From the NCBI RefSeq assembly GCF_900698985.1, contig NZ_LR217730.1, positions 1 to 64,000 of the forward strand: 64,000 bases of DNA, in the 5' to 3' direction. This stretch comes from Erwinia_E haradaeae_B (GTDB taxonomy: Bacteria > Pseudomonadota > Gammaproteobacteria > Enterobacterales > Enterobacteriaceae). Positions 31,557-41,364 of this stretch are shown here, piece by piece (the first letter of the stretch is position 1; each line of letters starts with the position of its first letter). The notes beneath the pieces are model-generated. The model saw only the letters and a list, made by a program, of their open reading frames with translations. It searched no databases and was not told the DNA's origin. The translations under genes were made by a program, and so were the position numbers.

Positions 31557-33419
31557 ATGTACGTATTATGGCAAGTTATTACTACAGTTTTGCACGGTAC
31601 ATGGCGAACATTAACTTTTATTCGTCAATTTATTTTAAATATTATGTTTATTTTGTTAGTTTCTATTTGTATTGGCGTTTGGCTTCAAAATGAACGAGTT
31701 CATACTGGAGGCGAGAGACATAAGGGAGCTTTAATTGTTAACTTACAAGGAATTGTAGTAGATAAGCCTGCTATTAATGATCATTTTTTGATGAAAATAT
31801 ATCATCAAATATTAGGTCATCATGGAGATTATATAAAGGAAACATCTTTATTTCAGATTGTTAATTCTATACGGCAAGCCAAAGATGATCCTCAAATTAC
31901 CGGAATGGTATTGGATTTAGATAATTTTGTAAGTGCAAATCAATCGTCTTTAGAATATATTGGCAAAGCGTTAAGTGAGTTTCGTAAGAGCGGTAAGCCG
32001 ATTTTTGCATTTGGATTAAATTATACTCAAACACAATATTATTTAGCTAGTTTTGCTAATAAAATTTATCTTTCTCCATATGGATCTGTAGATATTCGAG
32101 GATTTTCATTCAATAATATTTATTATAAAAGTTTTTTGCAAAAACTAAAGGTACACTCTCATGTATTTCGTGTTGGTGCTTATAAGTCTGCTGTAGAACC
32201 TTTATTACGAGATAATATGTCACCAGAAGCTTGTGAAGCGAATCATCTTTGGGTTACAGAGTTATGGAATAATTATTTAAATACGTTAGCTGAAAATCGA
32301 AAAGTTAAGATTACACAGATTTTTCCTAGTGTTAAGAAAACTATAGAAAAATTAGAGGCATTACATGGAGATTCTGCACAATACGCTAAAGAAAATGGGT
32401 TAGTTGATATATTATCTTCTTCAGCTTTAGTGGAAAAAGAGTTAGTTAATGTTTTTGGATGGGATGTAAATACTAAGAATTATTATGGTGTTAATATTTA
32501 TGATTATCCGTTAAAAAATACGAATAATAATTCAGGAAATATAGCGGTGATTACGGTTAGTGGGTCTCTTGTAAATGATCAGTTGACTCCTGGTAGATCA
32601 TTTATTGATTCTACAATTGCAGACATTCGATCTGCTCGTCTTGATCCTGCAATTAAAGCTATTATTCTTCGTATTAATAGTCCCGGAGGTAGTTTAAGTG
32701 CTTCTGAAACTATTCGTTCAGAACTAGAGGCTGTTCGAGCTTCAGGAAAACCTATAGTGGTTTCTATGGGAGGTATGGCAGCATCAGGTGCTTATTGGAT
32801 TTCAACACCAGCAAATTATATTATTGCTAATCGAAATACTTTAACAGGTTCAATTGGTATATTTAATATAATTAATACCATAGAAGATTCTCTAGATATG
32901 ATTGGTATTCATTCTGATGGTATCAAGAGTTCTAAGTTAGCTGGAACCTCTCATATTCAGGCACTTTCAGAAGATATGCAGAAAATAATTCAATTAAATA
33001 TTAATCATAGTTATCAAGATTTTATTAATTTAGTAGCTAGTGCGCGTCATAAGACTAGAGATGAGATTGATAAGGTAGCTCAAGGACGTGTATGGACTGG
33101 TCTTGATGCTAAGAAATATGATTTAGTAGATGCTTTAGGTGATTTTGATGATGCATTAGCGAAAGCTATGGAATTAGGACATATTAAAAAGATACAGCTT
33201 AAATGGTATGATCATGAACCTTATTTTTTAGATCTTTTATATAATCAAACAACTAGTTCTATGCATATTGCTTTATTACAAATGATTTCTCAGGGATTTT
33301 TACCAAAATCTATATTGAATACAATAATAGATATAAAAAAACAGCCAGGTTTAGGGCTAACTATGAATGATCCTCAGAATCTTTATGCATTATGTTTTAG
33401 TTGTGGTGATATTTTATAA
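31557..33419 (+). CDS. sppA: Signal peptide peptidase SppA (protease IV)
   Basis: SppA is an inner-membrane serine protease that degrades cleaved signal peptides. Starting at 31557 the product is 620 aa (E. coli 618). An N-terminal membrane anchor (about residues 20-45) is followed by two tandem S49 peptidase repeats. The catalytic Lys lies in FRVGAYKSAVEP of the first repeat (about residue 209 in E. coli), and the Ser lies in VSMGGMAASGAYW of the second (about residue 409). Both are present, so it looks active. The codon use is T/G-rich, matching its place just right of the composition switch. ansA follows, as in E. coli. Confidence 0.96.
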   Translation: MYVLWQVITTVLHGTWRTLTFIRQFILNIMFILLVSICIGVWLQNERVHTGGERHKGALIVNLQGIVVDKPAINDHFLMKIYHQILGHHGDYIKETSLFQIVNSIRQAKDDPQITGMVLDLDNFVSANQSSLEYIGKALSEFRKSGKPIFAFGLNYTQTQYYLASFANKIYLSPYGSVDIRGFSFNNIYYKSFLQKLKVHSHVFRVGAYKSAVEPLLRDNMSPEACEANHLWVTELWNNYLNTLAENRKVKITQIFPSVKKTIEKLEALHGDSAQYAKENGLVDILSSSALVEKELVNVFGWDVNTKNYYGVNIYDYPLKNTNNNSGNIAVITVSGSLVNDQLTPGRSFIDSTIADIRSARLDPAIKAIILRINSPGGSLSASETIRSELEAVRASGKPIVVSMGGMAASGAYWISTPANYIIANRNTLTGSIGIFNIINTIEDSLDMIGIHSDGIKSSKLAGTSHIQALSEDMQKIIQLNINHSYQDFINLVASARHKTRDEIDKVAQGRVWTGLDAKKYDLVDALGDFDDALAKAMELGHIKKIQLKWYDHEPYFLDLLYNQTTSSMHIALLQMISQGFLPKSILNTIIDIKKQPGLGLTMNDPQNLYALCFSCGDIL

Positions 33420-33439
33420 TTTAAATTTATGTAATATAT

Positions 33440-33475
33440 ACTATATAGCCGTGTTTTTAGGTGCGGTTATATAGT
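33440..33475 (+). terminator. Hairpin terminator candidate after sppA
   Basis: Arms 33440-33451 and 33464-33475 pair over 12 positions with one G-T wobble, beginning 20 nt after the sppA stop. It contains more GC than its surroundings. A T/A-rich tail follows, not a pure U run. Confidence 0.5.
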
Positions 33476-33537
33476 TATTAAACTTAGTCTAGAGTTTATT
33501 GACTATAATTGTGTTGTATATTATTTTGAGTTTGTCA

Positions 33538-34563
33538 ATGCAAAAAAAATCTATTTATGTTGCGTATACTGGTGGGACAATTGGAATGCAAAGATCCTGT
33601 AATGGTTTTATCCCTATTTCAGGTTATTTACAGAATCAGTTAGCTACTATATTAGAATTTCATAGAGAAGAAATGCCTAATTTTACTCTTTATGAATATA
33701 AACCACTTATTGATTCTGCGGATATGACACCAGATGATTGGCAAATCATCGCAGATGATATTGGAAAAAATTATGATTTCTATGATGGTTTTGTGATTTT
33801 ACATGGCACAGATACTATGGCATTTACTGCTTCAGCTCTTTCTTTTATGTTAGAAAATTTAGCAAAGCCTGTTATTGTGACAGGATCACAAATTCCATTA
33901 GAACAGATGCGTTCAGATGGTCAGCAAAATTTATTAAATGCACTTTTTATTGCAGCTCAGTATCCAATTAATGAAGTTACTTTATTTTTTAATAATATAT
34001 TATATCGTGGTAATCGTGCTACAAAAGTTCACGCAAATGGATTAAATGCATTTGCTTCACCGAATTTAGCCCCTTTGTTAGAAGTAGGAACGGATATTCG
34101 ATGCTTAAATACACAATCAGCGCCTATTGGAGACGGCGGACGTTTAATAGTTCACCATCTTACTCCTCAGTGTATAGGATTAGTAACGATTTATCCAGGT
34201 ATTTCAGCTAAAATTTTGCATAATTTTATTCAAAATCCTGTGAAAGCTCTTATTCTTCGTTCTTATGGAGTGGGAAATGCTCCACAGAATCAAAATTTTT
34301 TAAAAGAGATTAAATTGGCTATACAACAAGATATTATAGTAATTAATTTAACGCAATGTATGTTTGGTAAGGTAAATATGGGTGGTTACACCACTGGTCA
34401 TGCATTAGAAGATGCAGGTGTAATTAGTGGATCAGATCTTAGTGTTGAGGCAGCTCTAACTAAATTATATTATTTGTTAAGTCAGAATTTTAGTACTAAA
34501 GATGTATGTTATTTTATGCAACAAAATTTACGTGGTGAATTAACTATTGATGAAGAAAGTTAA
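33538..34563 (+). CDS. ansA: L-asparaginase 1
   Basis: AnsA is the cytosolic type I asparaginase that hydrolyses L-asparagine to aspartate and ammonia. From the ATG at 33538 the product is 341 aa (E. coli 338) and begins MQKKSIYVAYTGGTIG like the family. The longer TTG reading from 33499 adds a hydrophobic tail not seen in homologues. The two catalytic Thr motifs, TGGTIG near residue 12 and HGTDTM near residue 90, are intact. It follows sppA in the conserved order. pncA, its usual downstream neighbour, is missing. Confidence 0.96.
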   Translation: MQKKSIYVAYTGGTIGMQRSCNGFIPISGYLQNQLATILEFHREEMPNFTLYEYKPLIDSADMTPDDWQIIADDIGKNYDFYDGFVILHGTDTMAFTASALSFMLENLAKPVIVTGSQIPLEQMRSDGQQNLLNALFIAAQYPINEVTLFFNNILYRGNRATKVHANGLNAFASPNLAPLLEVGTDIRCLNTQSAPIGDGGRLIVHHLTPQCIGLVTIYPGISAKILHNFIQNPVKALILRSYGVGNAPQNQNFLKEIKLAIQQDIIVINLTQCMFGKVNMGGYTTGHALEDAGVISGSDLSVEAALTKLYYLLSQNFSTKDVCYFMQQNLRGELTIDEES

Positions 34564-34578
34564 TTTTTACTGATTAGG

Positions 34579-34603
34579 TTCTATATAATTTAATTATATA
34601 GAA
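34579..34603 (+). terminator. Hairpin terminator candidate after ansA
   Basis: Arms 34579-34590 and 34592-34603 form a perfect dyad starting 16 nt after the ansA stop. A T-rich run (GTTTTTTT) follows about 8 nt later. Position, dyad and T run together make this the most terminator-like element in the window. Confidence 0.55.
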
Positions 34604-35854
34604 TATTTAAGTTTTTTTAAAAAATTATCTTAAATAATTAATATTATTATTTAAGATAAAATAAAATATTCAGTTTTTATTAATCTTTTATAAAATTTTT
34701 ATATTTTTACAATAGAATAAATTTTTATTGTGTTTTCTGAAATTTTTAAATATTTTTGTATTTTTTAGTTTTACGATAATAATTATAGTGTAAAATATAT
34801 ATTATATGATGTTAGTTATTAGAAATTTCTATATATTGATATGTTAAAAAAAATTGAAAAATTAAATATTTTGCAGATACAGAGGTTACTTCAATTTTTT
34901 ATTTTTATTTAGTAAGCTTTTTTTAAAAATTAAAATATGAAAAAATTATTTTATTAGAAAAATGTATTTTTGTTATAACACTTTACTTAGTAAAGATTTT
35001 TTTATTTATGTTTGTTAATTGTGTATTGATTTATATTTCTATTCTTTTATAAGTTCATATTAGTACAGGTAAGCATGACTCTATTTTAAATAGTATTATT
35101 TTTATTTTAATTATTTGTAAAAAATATACTTTAATGATAAGTATCATAAATATATAGTACACTTTGTGTATTAAAATTAATTAACTGTTTTTTGAGCGCT
35201 TTTTTAAAAAATTAAAAATCATTTACTAAAATTTAGATTGATATCTTATTAGGTCAAGTAATATATCTATATAAGAGATTTTTATTAATTAAATAGATGA
35301 GTTAAGATAGGCAATTTTACTAAAATTTTATATATTTAATGCATGATGTATTTATCTTAAAGAAAAAATTTTTTAAAAGACACATTTTTATTATATTTTT
35401 TTAAAATTATTTTGTATTTTATTAAAATTTTTAAGATTTTACTAAAATAAGTAATATTCTCTATGTTAGAGCAAGATTTGTATATTTTTTAAAATTTTAA
35501 AATTAGAAGAAGTGATTCTTGATAGTAATCTTTAAGATATATTAAGGTTATTTTAAAAAAAATTAATCTTCAGGTCGATATTTACCATAGATGAAATAAA
35601 TATGATAGAGGGAGACCGATCGTTACTTTATATACTATTAACTTTAGGGGTCACTATTTGTTTTATTTTAGTATTTATATTTTTAAATGTTTTATTAGTT
35701 GTATATTACATATAATAAAGATATAAAATTAATGATATTTTTAAGTTAAATATTTTATTTGTACTACAGAAAGAATGATTAGTTTTTATGATATCTTTAT
35801 GTGTTTTTATTTATTCATATTTTTTATTATTTTAATATCAAGATTATTTATTTT

Positions 35855-35899
35855 ATACCTCATAAAAAATTATATACTGAATAATTTTTTATGAGGTAT
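35855..35899. repeat. Palindrome with 19-bp perfect arms
   Basis: Arms 35855-35873 and 35881-35899 are exact reverse complements around a 7-nt loop. It lies in the spacer between convergent ansA and atpC, nearly 1 kb from the end of the atp operon. Confidence 0.8.
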
Positions 35900-36111
35900 T
35901 GTATTATTGATTGTTAAATTATAATAAAATTTTTTAATATTATTAATATTATACATATAATACATAGATAGTTAAATTTATTTGTAAGGGATTTTATGAT
36001 TTTTTAAGGGTAAAAATATAATTTTTAAAAAATATATATATGAAAAATATTTTTTTATTATGTGTTTTGTTTGAATATTTTTTTATATTCTGACTTTTAT
36101 ATCATTTGGAG

Positions 36112-36131
36112 ATAGAAAATATATTTTCTAT
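36112..36131. repeat. 20-nt self-complementary palindrome
   Basis: The two halves 36112-36121 and 36122-36131 are exact reverse complements with no loop. It could fold as an 8-bp hairpin or serve as a dyad binding site. Confidence 0.6.
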
Positions 36132-36335
36132 TTATTATTTTTTATAAAACCTAATTAATATAACATATTATATATATCTCTTATAAAGCAAATTATATTA
36201 GAGTAATAATCTAGTTTATTTTTTTAAAAAATAGATATTTAAATACAGCGTAATAAATAGTAAAATATCGTTCCATTTAAGCTTATTAATTTATTTTATA
36301 TTATGTAATGTATCTTTCATATGTAGTTTTTTTAT

Positions 36336-36365
36336 AAACTGTATTTATATCTATAAATACAGTTT
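36336..36365. repeat. Hairpin with 14-bp perfect arms
   Basis: Arms 36336-36349 and 36352-36365 are exact reverse complements separated by 2 nt. It is part of the hairpin cluster downstream of the atp operon. Confidence 0.7.
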
Positions 36366-36412
36366 TGTATTCTAAATAATTATCAAATTTTAAAAAAATA
36401 AAATAAATGTAT

Positions 36413-36441
36413 TTTATAATTTATTTTTAATAAATTATAAA
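36413..36441. repeat. Hairpin with 13-bp perfect arms
   Basis: Arms 36413-36425 and 36429-36441 are exact reverse complements with a TTT loop. It is immediately followed by a TTGACA hexamer at 36446. Confidence 0.65.
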
Positions 36442-36445
36442 TAAT

Positions 36446-36475
36446 TTGACATTATAGTCTAGTGTCCTTTATAGG
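36446..36475 (+). promoter_or_regulatory. Sigma-70-like promoter candidate inside the hairpin cluster
   Basis: A perfect TTGACA at 36446-36451 is followed after 18 nt by TATAGG at 36470-36475. No ORF lies downstream. A transcript starting here would run into the 29-bp palindrome about 50 nt later, which could give a small RNA. This is speculative. Confidence 0.2.
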
Positions 36476-36524
36476 ATAATAGTATTTAGATTTTTTTAAG
36501 ATTTTTATGCAATATTATATATTT

Positions 36525-36586
36525 TACATAATAAGAGAACATTAAAGTAGTATAAAAATACTACTTTAATGTTCTCTTATTATGTA
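36525..36586. repeat. Palindrome with 29-bp perfect arms
   Basis: Arms 36525-36553 and 36558-36586 are exact reverse complements around an AAAA loop, the longest perfect dyad seen in the window. It lies 268 nt beyond the atpC stop, downstream of the atp operon. There is no U run on either side, so it is not a classic intrinsic terminator. It may instead protect 3' ends or be a DNA structure. Confidence 0.9.
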
Positions 36587-36854
36587 TTGATAATTTTGAT
36601 AAAGTGTATGTTTCTTAGTTTTGTTTTTATATTTTAAAAAAATTAGCATTGTATATTAAAAGTTTTTTTTAATATGTTATATATGTGATATATTTTAGTA
36701 TATACTACTTTTAGTATAGATATTATCTATGATAATAACAGTTATTTTACAGTCATCTATAATAATATTATATATTTATTTTTATAAAAATATTCAATAT
36801 TTTAAAAATTTTATTATATTAATATTAAAATATAATTAGAGGTAATATAAGATT

Positions 36855-37268
36855 TTATTTTGTATTTCGTATTAATTCAATAACACGTAATTTAGCAAGC
36901 ACTTCTTTTAATTCTGTAGATGATTGTATAAAATCTATTGTATTTTTTTTTCTGTTCATCCGTTCTAGAATTGTATTCTTTGCTTGCAAAATACGTTTTT
37001 CATCAAGATCTTTACCACGAATTGCAGTGTCAGCTAAAATAGAAACCAATAAAGGTTGTACTTCTAGTATACCACCAGAAAGATAAATAATTTCATTTTT
37101 ATTATTTGTTTTTAATATATGCACCATACCAGGTTTGATAGTAGTTAAAAGGGGTGTATGATGTGGATAAATTCCTAAGTCCCCTTCATTACCTGATACT
37201 TGAATACTTTTTACGTTTCCAGAGAATATTGTAAGTTCAGAACTAACAACATTTAAGTGAAAAGTCAT
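36855..37268 (-). CDS. atpC: ATP synthase epsilon subunit
   Basis: Epsilon is part of the central stalk of F1 and inhibits ATP hydrolysis. From the ATG at 37268 the product is 137 aa (E. coli 139) and begins MTFHLNVVSSEL. The ten residues before it in the longer reading are not part of the family. The beta-sandwich part (GDLGIYPHHTPLLTTIKPG, IYLSGGILEVQP, LADTAIRG) is followed by a two-helix C-terminal part. It is the last gene of the operon, 69 nt after atpD. Confidence 0.96.
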   Translation of the reverse strand: MTFHLNVVSSELTIFSGNVKSIQVSGNEGDLGIYPHHTPLLTTIKPGMVHILKTNNKNEIIYLSGGILEVQPLLVSILADTAIRGKDLDEKRILQAKNTILERMNRKKNTIDFIQSSTELKEVLAKLRVIELIRNTK

Positions 37269-37337
37269 AGTATAGTTACCTTTTTTACAGATTGACACTG
37301 TATGATCTTATTAGTTACTGTATTTATCTTTGCTTTT

Positions 37338-38723
37338 TTATTTCAGTTGTTTAGATTTTTCTATTACCTCTTCAATAGAACCAACCATGTAGAAAGCTTG
37401 TTCTGGAATTTTGTCAAATTCACCATCAATTATTCCTTTAAAACCGCGGATAGTATCAGTTAATGGTACGTATTTTCCAGGAGATCCTGTAAATACCTCT
37501 GCGACAAAAAATGGTTGAGAAAGAAAACGTTGTATTTTACGAGCTCGAGTAACAACTAGTTTATCCTCTTCTGCTAATTCATCTATACCAAGAATAGCAA
37601 TGATATCTTTTAGTTCTTGATAACGTTGTAGGGTAGATTGCACTGCTCTTGCTGTATTATAATGGAGTTGACCAACTACAACTGGATCTAATTGACGGCT
37701 TGTGGATGCTAATGGATCTACTGCAGGATAAATACCAAGAGCAGCAATATGACGACTAAGTACGATAGTTGCATCTAAGTGAGCAAAAGTAGTTGCTGGA
37801 GATGGATCAGATAAGTCATCGGCAGGGACATATACAGCTTGTACAGAAGTAATAGATCCTTTTTTTGTAGAAGTGATTCGTTCTTGTAACGCACCCATCT
37901 CTTCTGCAAGAGTTGGTTGGTATCCTACTGCAGAAGGCATGCGGCCCAAAAGAGCTGACACTTCTGTTCCTGCTAGGGTATAACGATAAATATTGTCAAT
38001 AAATAATAAAACTTCTCGTCCTTCATCACGAAATTTTTCAGCTATTGTAAGACCAGTTAATGCAACACGTAAACGATTTCCAGGTGGTTCATTCATCTGT
38101 CCATATACTAAGGCAACTTTATCAATAACATTTGATTCGATCATCTCATGGTACAAATCATTACCTTCGCGAGTACGCTCACCTACGCCAGAAAAAACTG
38201 AAAAACCAGAATGTTCAGCAGCAATATTACGAATAAGTTCCATCATATTAACGGTTTTACCTACACCAGCTCCGCCAAATAAACCAATTTTACCTCCTTT
38301 AGAAAAAGGACAGATAAGGTCTATAACTTTAATACCTGTTTCTAGTAATTCTTTGGAGTTTGATTGTTCCTCGTAAGAAGGAGCAGGACGATGAATTACC
38401 CAACGTTCTTTTTCGCCAATTGCACCTTTCATGTCAATTGGATCACCTAAAACATTCATCATTCGGCCAAGTGTTTCAAGACCTACTGGCACTGTAATAG
38501 GACTTTGCAAATTATGTACTGTTAAACCACGCTTTAAACCATCTGAAGATCCCATTGCAATAGTACGTACTACACCACCACCTATCTGCTGTTGCACCTC
38601 TAGTATGAGATTTATATTTTGATTGTTTACCTCAAGAGCATGATAAATTTTTGGTACAGCATTCTGAGGGAATTCAACATCAATAACAGCGCCAATAATT
38701 TGAATAATTTTTCCAGTAGTCAT
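37338..38723 (-). CDS. atpD: ATP synthase beta subunit
   Basis: Beta is the catalytic F1 subunit. The 461-aa product (E. coli 460) shows Walker A GGAGVGKT near residue 150, the GERTREGNDLY block, Walker B-like LLFIDNIYRY near residue 240, and ALLGRMPSAVGYQPTL. A GAGGAG-type ribosome site precedes the ATG on the - strand. It lies between atpG and atpC in standard order, with a 158-nt gap after atpG that is longer than in E. coli. Confidence 0.98.
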   Translation of the reverse strand: MTTGKIIQIIGAVIDVEFPQNAVPKIYHALEVNNQNINLILEVQQQIGGGVVRTIAMGSSDGLKRGLTVHNLQSPITVPVGLETLGRMMNVLGDPIDMKGAIGEKERWVIHRPAPSYEEQSNSKELLETGIKVIDLICPFSKGGKIGLFGGAGVGKTVNMMELIRNIAAEHSGFSVFSGVGERTREGNDLYHEMIESNVIDKVALVYGQMNEPPGNRLRVALTGLTIAEKFRDEGREVLLFIDNIYRYTLAGTEVSALLGRMPSAVGYQPTLAEEMGALQERITSTKKGSITSVQAVYVPADDLSDPSPATTFAHLDATIVLSRHIAALGIYPAVDPLASTSRQLDPVVVGQLHYNTARAVQSTLQRYQELKDIIAILGIDELAEEDKLVVTRARKIQRFLSQPFFVAEVFTGSPGKYVPLTDTIRGFKGIIDGEFDKIPEQAFYMVGSIEEVIEKSKQLK

Positions 38724-38881
38724 TTTTACTCCTCTATTGCCATCTAAGATTTTTTAACAAAAAATCTTTTAATGATGTATATTTACTCAGTGTTATTTTA
38801 TAATAATTAACTTTCTTAAAATTTATTTTTTATGTTGGTATGTGTTATGTGAAATCAATTGCTATTGCATATTGAAAATAA

Positions 38882-39751
38882 TTACACTGCAGATGCACCT
38901 GCTACTATTTCAGTTAATTCTCTAGTAATCCCAGCCTGTCGAGCTTTATTATATGCTAATTGAAGTTCCGTAATTAAATTACCGGCATTATCAGTAGCCA
39001 TTTTCATTGCTAACATGCGAGCAGCTTGTTCACTTGCTAAGTTTTCTATAACACTTTGGTATACTTGAGTTTCGATATAACGTTTTAATACTAAGTCTAA
39101 AATTGTTTTTGGATCTGGTTCATATAAGTAATCCCACTTATGGAGTATAGTAGCCTTTGAATGATCATTTTTAGGCACAAAAGGCAATAATTGTTTAATT
39201 GTAGGACATTGAGACATAGTATTAATAAACTTATTATTAGCAACATATAATTTGTTGATGCGATGTTCATCATATGCCTGCAACATTACTTGAACGGGCC
39301 CTATTAGGTCAGATAAAATTGGTTGATTTTTAATACCATATATTTGTGTTATTACATGGCTTTTAATAGAATTAAAAAATAAAATACCCTGATATCCTAT
39401 AATGCCTAAATTAATGTTAATCCCTGATGCAGACCAGATTTGCATATTTTTTAAAACTTTTCTAAATAAATTAAAATTTAAACCTCCACATAGTCCCCGA
39501 TCAGTTGAGATTATTAGACATCCAATATTATGTACAGGACGCTGATTTAAATAAGGATGTTTGTATTCTAAATTAGCTAGAGCCATATGATTAATTACTT
39601 GGCGCAGTGTTTCTATATATGGTTGACTCACTGTGATGCGATCTTGAGATTTTCGTAACTTAGAAGCAGATACCATTTCCATCGCTTTAGTGATTTTCTG
39701 CGTATTATTTATGCAGAGAATTTTTCTACGTATCCCTTTTTCATTAGTCAT
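38882..39751 (-). CDS. atpG: ATP synthase gamma subunit
   Basis: Gamma is the rotating shaft of F1. Starting at 39751 the product is 289 aa (E. coli 287). The start follows GGAG on the - strand with correct spacing, while the upstream ATG at 39763 overlaps that site. The N-terminal helix (INNTQKITKAMEMVSASKLRKSQ), the STDRGLCGGLN block and the C-terminal helix (ENLASEQAARMLAMKMATDNAGNL) are conserved. It lies between atpA and atpD. Confidence 0.97.
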   Translation of the reverse strand: MTNEKGIRRKILCINNTQKITKAMEMVSASKLRKSQDRITVSQPYIETLRQVINHMALANLEYKHPYLNQRPVHNIGCLIISTDRGLCGGLNFNLFRKVLKNMQIWSASGININLGIIGYQGILFFNSIKSHVITQIYGIKNQPILSDLIGPVQVMLQAYDEHRINKLYVANNKFINTMSQCPTIKQLLPFVPKNDHSKATILHKWDYLYEPDPKTILDLVLKRYIETQVYQSVIENLASEQAARMLAMKMATDNAGNLITELQLAYNKARQAGITRELTEIVAGASAV

Positions 39752-39808
39752 GAACTTCTCCATAAAATCATATCTCTTAATAGCTGAATAGCTATTAATA
39801 CAGCAATA

Positions 39809-41350
39809 TTACCAAGATTGTGTAGCTTTAAATGTTTCTAAGAGTTCTTTAAGTTGTTGTTCAATTTCATTATTATAATCTCCAGAATGGTTAATTATAG
39901 TTAGAAGTGGTAAATAATTATGATTAGCATAATCTAATAGTGTGGATTCAAAAGCGTTGATATTAATTAGTTCAATATCATTTAAAAATCCATTTTCAGC
40001 GGCAAATAACATAATACTTTGTTCTGCAATAGACATTGGTTGGTTTTGTTTTTGTTTGAGGATTTCAGTAATTTTTGCACCGTAATTTAATTGTTTCCGT
40101 GTGGTTTCATCTAAGTCAGAAGAAAATTGAGCAAAGGCTTCTAATTCACGATATTGAGCTAAGGCAGTACGGAGTCCACTGGATAATTTTTTAATAATTT
40201 TTGTTTGAGCTGCGCTTCCTACTCGAGATACAGAAATTCCTGGATTTACCGCTGGTCGAATGCCAGAATTAAATAGATTGGTCTCTAAAAAAATTTGGCC
40301 ATCAGTAATTGAGATAACATTGGTTGGGACAAATGCAGAAACATCACCTGCTTGAGTTTCGATAATTGGTAGTACCGTAAGTGAACCGCTTTTTCCTTTT
40401 ACTTGTCCGTTTGTACTGCGTTCTACATAGTTCTTATTTACGCGAGAGGCACGTTCTAATAGTCTGGAATGTAGATAAAAAACATCACCAGGAAACGCCT
40501 CTCGACCTGGTGGTCGGCGTAATAATAAAGAAACTTGTCGATATGCCACAGCTTGTTTAGATAAATCATCGTATACAATTAACGCATCCTCTCCATGATC
40601 TCGGAAATATTCGCCCATTGTGCATCCAGCATAAGGCGCCAGGTACTGCAGAGCTGCTGGCTCAGAGGCGGTAGCAACAACTACAATAGTATTCAGTAGT
40701 GCATTGTGCTCTTCTAGTTTTGAAACAACATTAGCGACAGTAGATGCTTTTTGTCCAATGGCTACATATATACATTTAATACCAGAATTTTTTTGATTAA
40801 TAATAGTATCTATTGCTAGAGTTGTTTTCCCGGTTTGACGATCGCCAATAATTAATTCACGCTGCCCTCGACCAATAGGAATCATTGCGTCGATAGATTT
40901 ATAACCTGTTTGGATAGGTTGATTTACTGATTCTCGGTCAATAACGCCTGGTGCAATTACTTCAATAGGTGAGAAGCTTTCATAACTTATTATACCCTTA
41001 CCATCAATTGGGGAGCCTAAAGTATTTACTACGCGACCTAGTAAAGACTGACCAACTGGAACCTCAAGAATGCGACCGGTACATTTTACTGTTGTTCCCT
41101 CTGTAAGATCTGTATATGGACCCATTACGACTGCGCTAACAGAGTCACGTTCTAGATTCAGTGCCATAGCATAACGGTTATCAGGTAAGGAAATCATCTC
41201 ACCTTGCATAACATCAGATAATCCATATATTCGAAGGATACCATCACTTACAGAAATAATAGTACCTTGATTATCAGTTGTGTAACTTATATCAAATTGA
41301 GAAATGCGTTGCTTAATGATTTCGCTAATTTCAGTGGAATTTAGTTGCAT
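39809..41350 (-). CDS. atpA: ATP synthase alpha subunit
   Basis: Alpha is the non-catalytic nucleotide-binding F1 subunit. From the ATG at 41350 the product is 513 aa, identical in length to E. coli, and begins MQLNSTEISEIIKQRI. Walker A GDRQTGKT is near residues 169-176. The SLLLRRPPGREAFPGDVFYLHSRLLERA block and the C terminus LLETFKATQSW match the family. It follows atpH by 14 nt. Confidence 0.98.
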   Translation of the reverse strand: MQLNSTEISEIIKQRISQFDISYTTDNQGTIISVSDGILRIYGLSDVMQGEMISLPDNRYAMALNLERDSVSAVVMGPYTDLTEGTTVKCTGRILEVPVGQSLLGRVVNTLGSPIDGKGIISYESFSPIEVIAPGVIDRESVNQPIQTGYKSIDAMIPIGRGQRELIIGDRQTGKTTLAIDTIINQKNSGIKCIYVAIGQKASTVANVVSKLEEHNALLNTIVVVATASEPAALQYLAPYAGCTMGEYFRDHGEDALIVYDDLSKQAVAYRQVSLLLRRPPGREAFPGDVFYLHSRLLERASRVNKNYVERSTNGQVKGKSGSLTVLPIIETQAGDVSAFVPTNVISITDGQIFLETNLFNSGIRPAVNPGISVSRVGSAAQTKIIKKLSSGLRTALAQYRELEAFAQFSSDLDETTRKQLNYGAKITEILKQKQNQPMSIAEQSIMLFAAENGFLNDIELININAFESTLLDYANHNYLPLLTIINHSGDYNNEIEQQLKELLETFKATQSW

Positions 41351-41364
41351 AATCACTTTGATCC

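Larger units (their letters stand above)
34564..36854. other. 2.3-kb gene-free spacer dense in perfect hairpins
   Basis: Convergent ansA (+) and atpC (-) flank this AT-rich region, and no ORF was found. pncA is not recognisable. It contains the ansA terminator, a 6-bp hairpin followed by seven T at 34981-35003, a GC-richer patch around 35571-35650, and five perfect palindromes between 35855 and 36586, listed separately. An 8-bp dyad at 36813-36836 lies 19 nt past the atpC stop. Confidence 0.6.

Noticed and set aside
34981..35003. 6-bp hairpin followed by seven T, shaped like an intrinsic terminator
   Set aside because: It lies over 400 nt after ansA, which already has a closer terminator, and no gene precedes it. 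Such short AT stems occur by chance here.
35571..35650. GC-richer patch that might be an RNA gene
   Set aside because: I could not fold it into a tRNA, 4.5S RNA or other known form, and no long stem was found.
37993..38376. A 127-codon open frame antisense to atpD
   Set aside because: It mirrors the strongly conserved atpD coding sequence on the other strand and has no family likeness or ribosome site.
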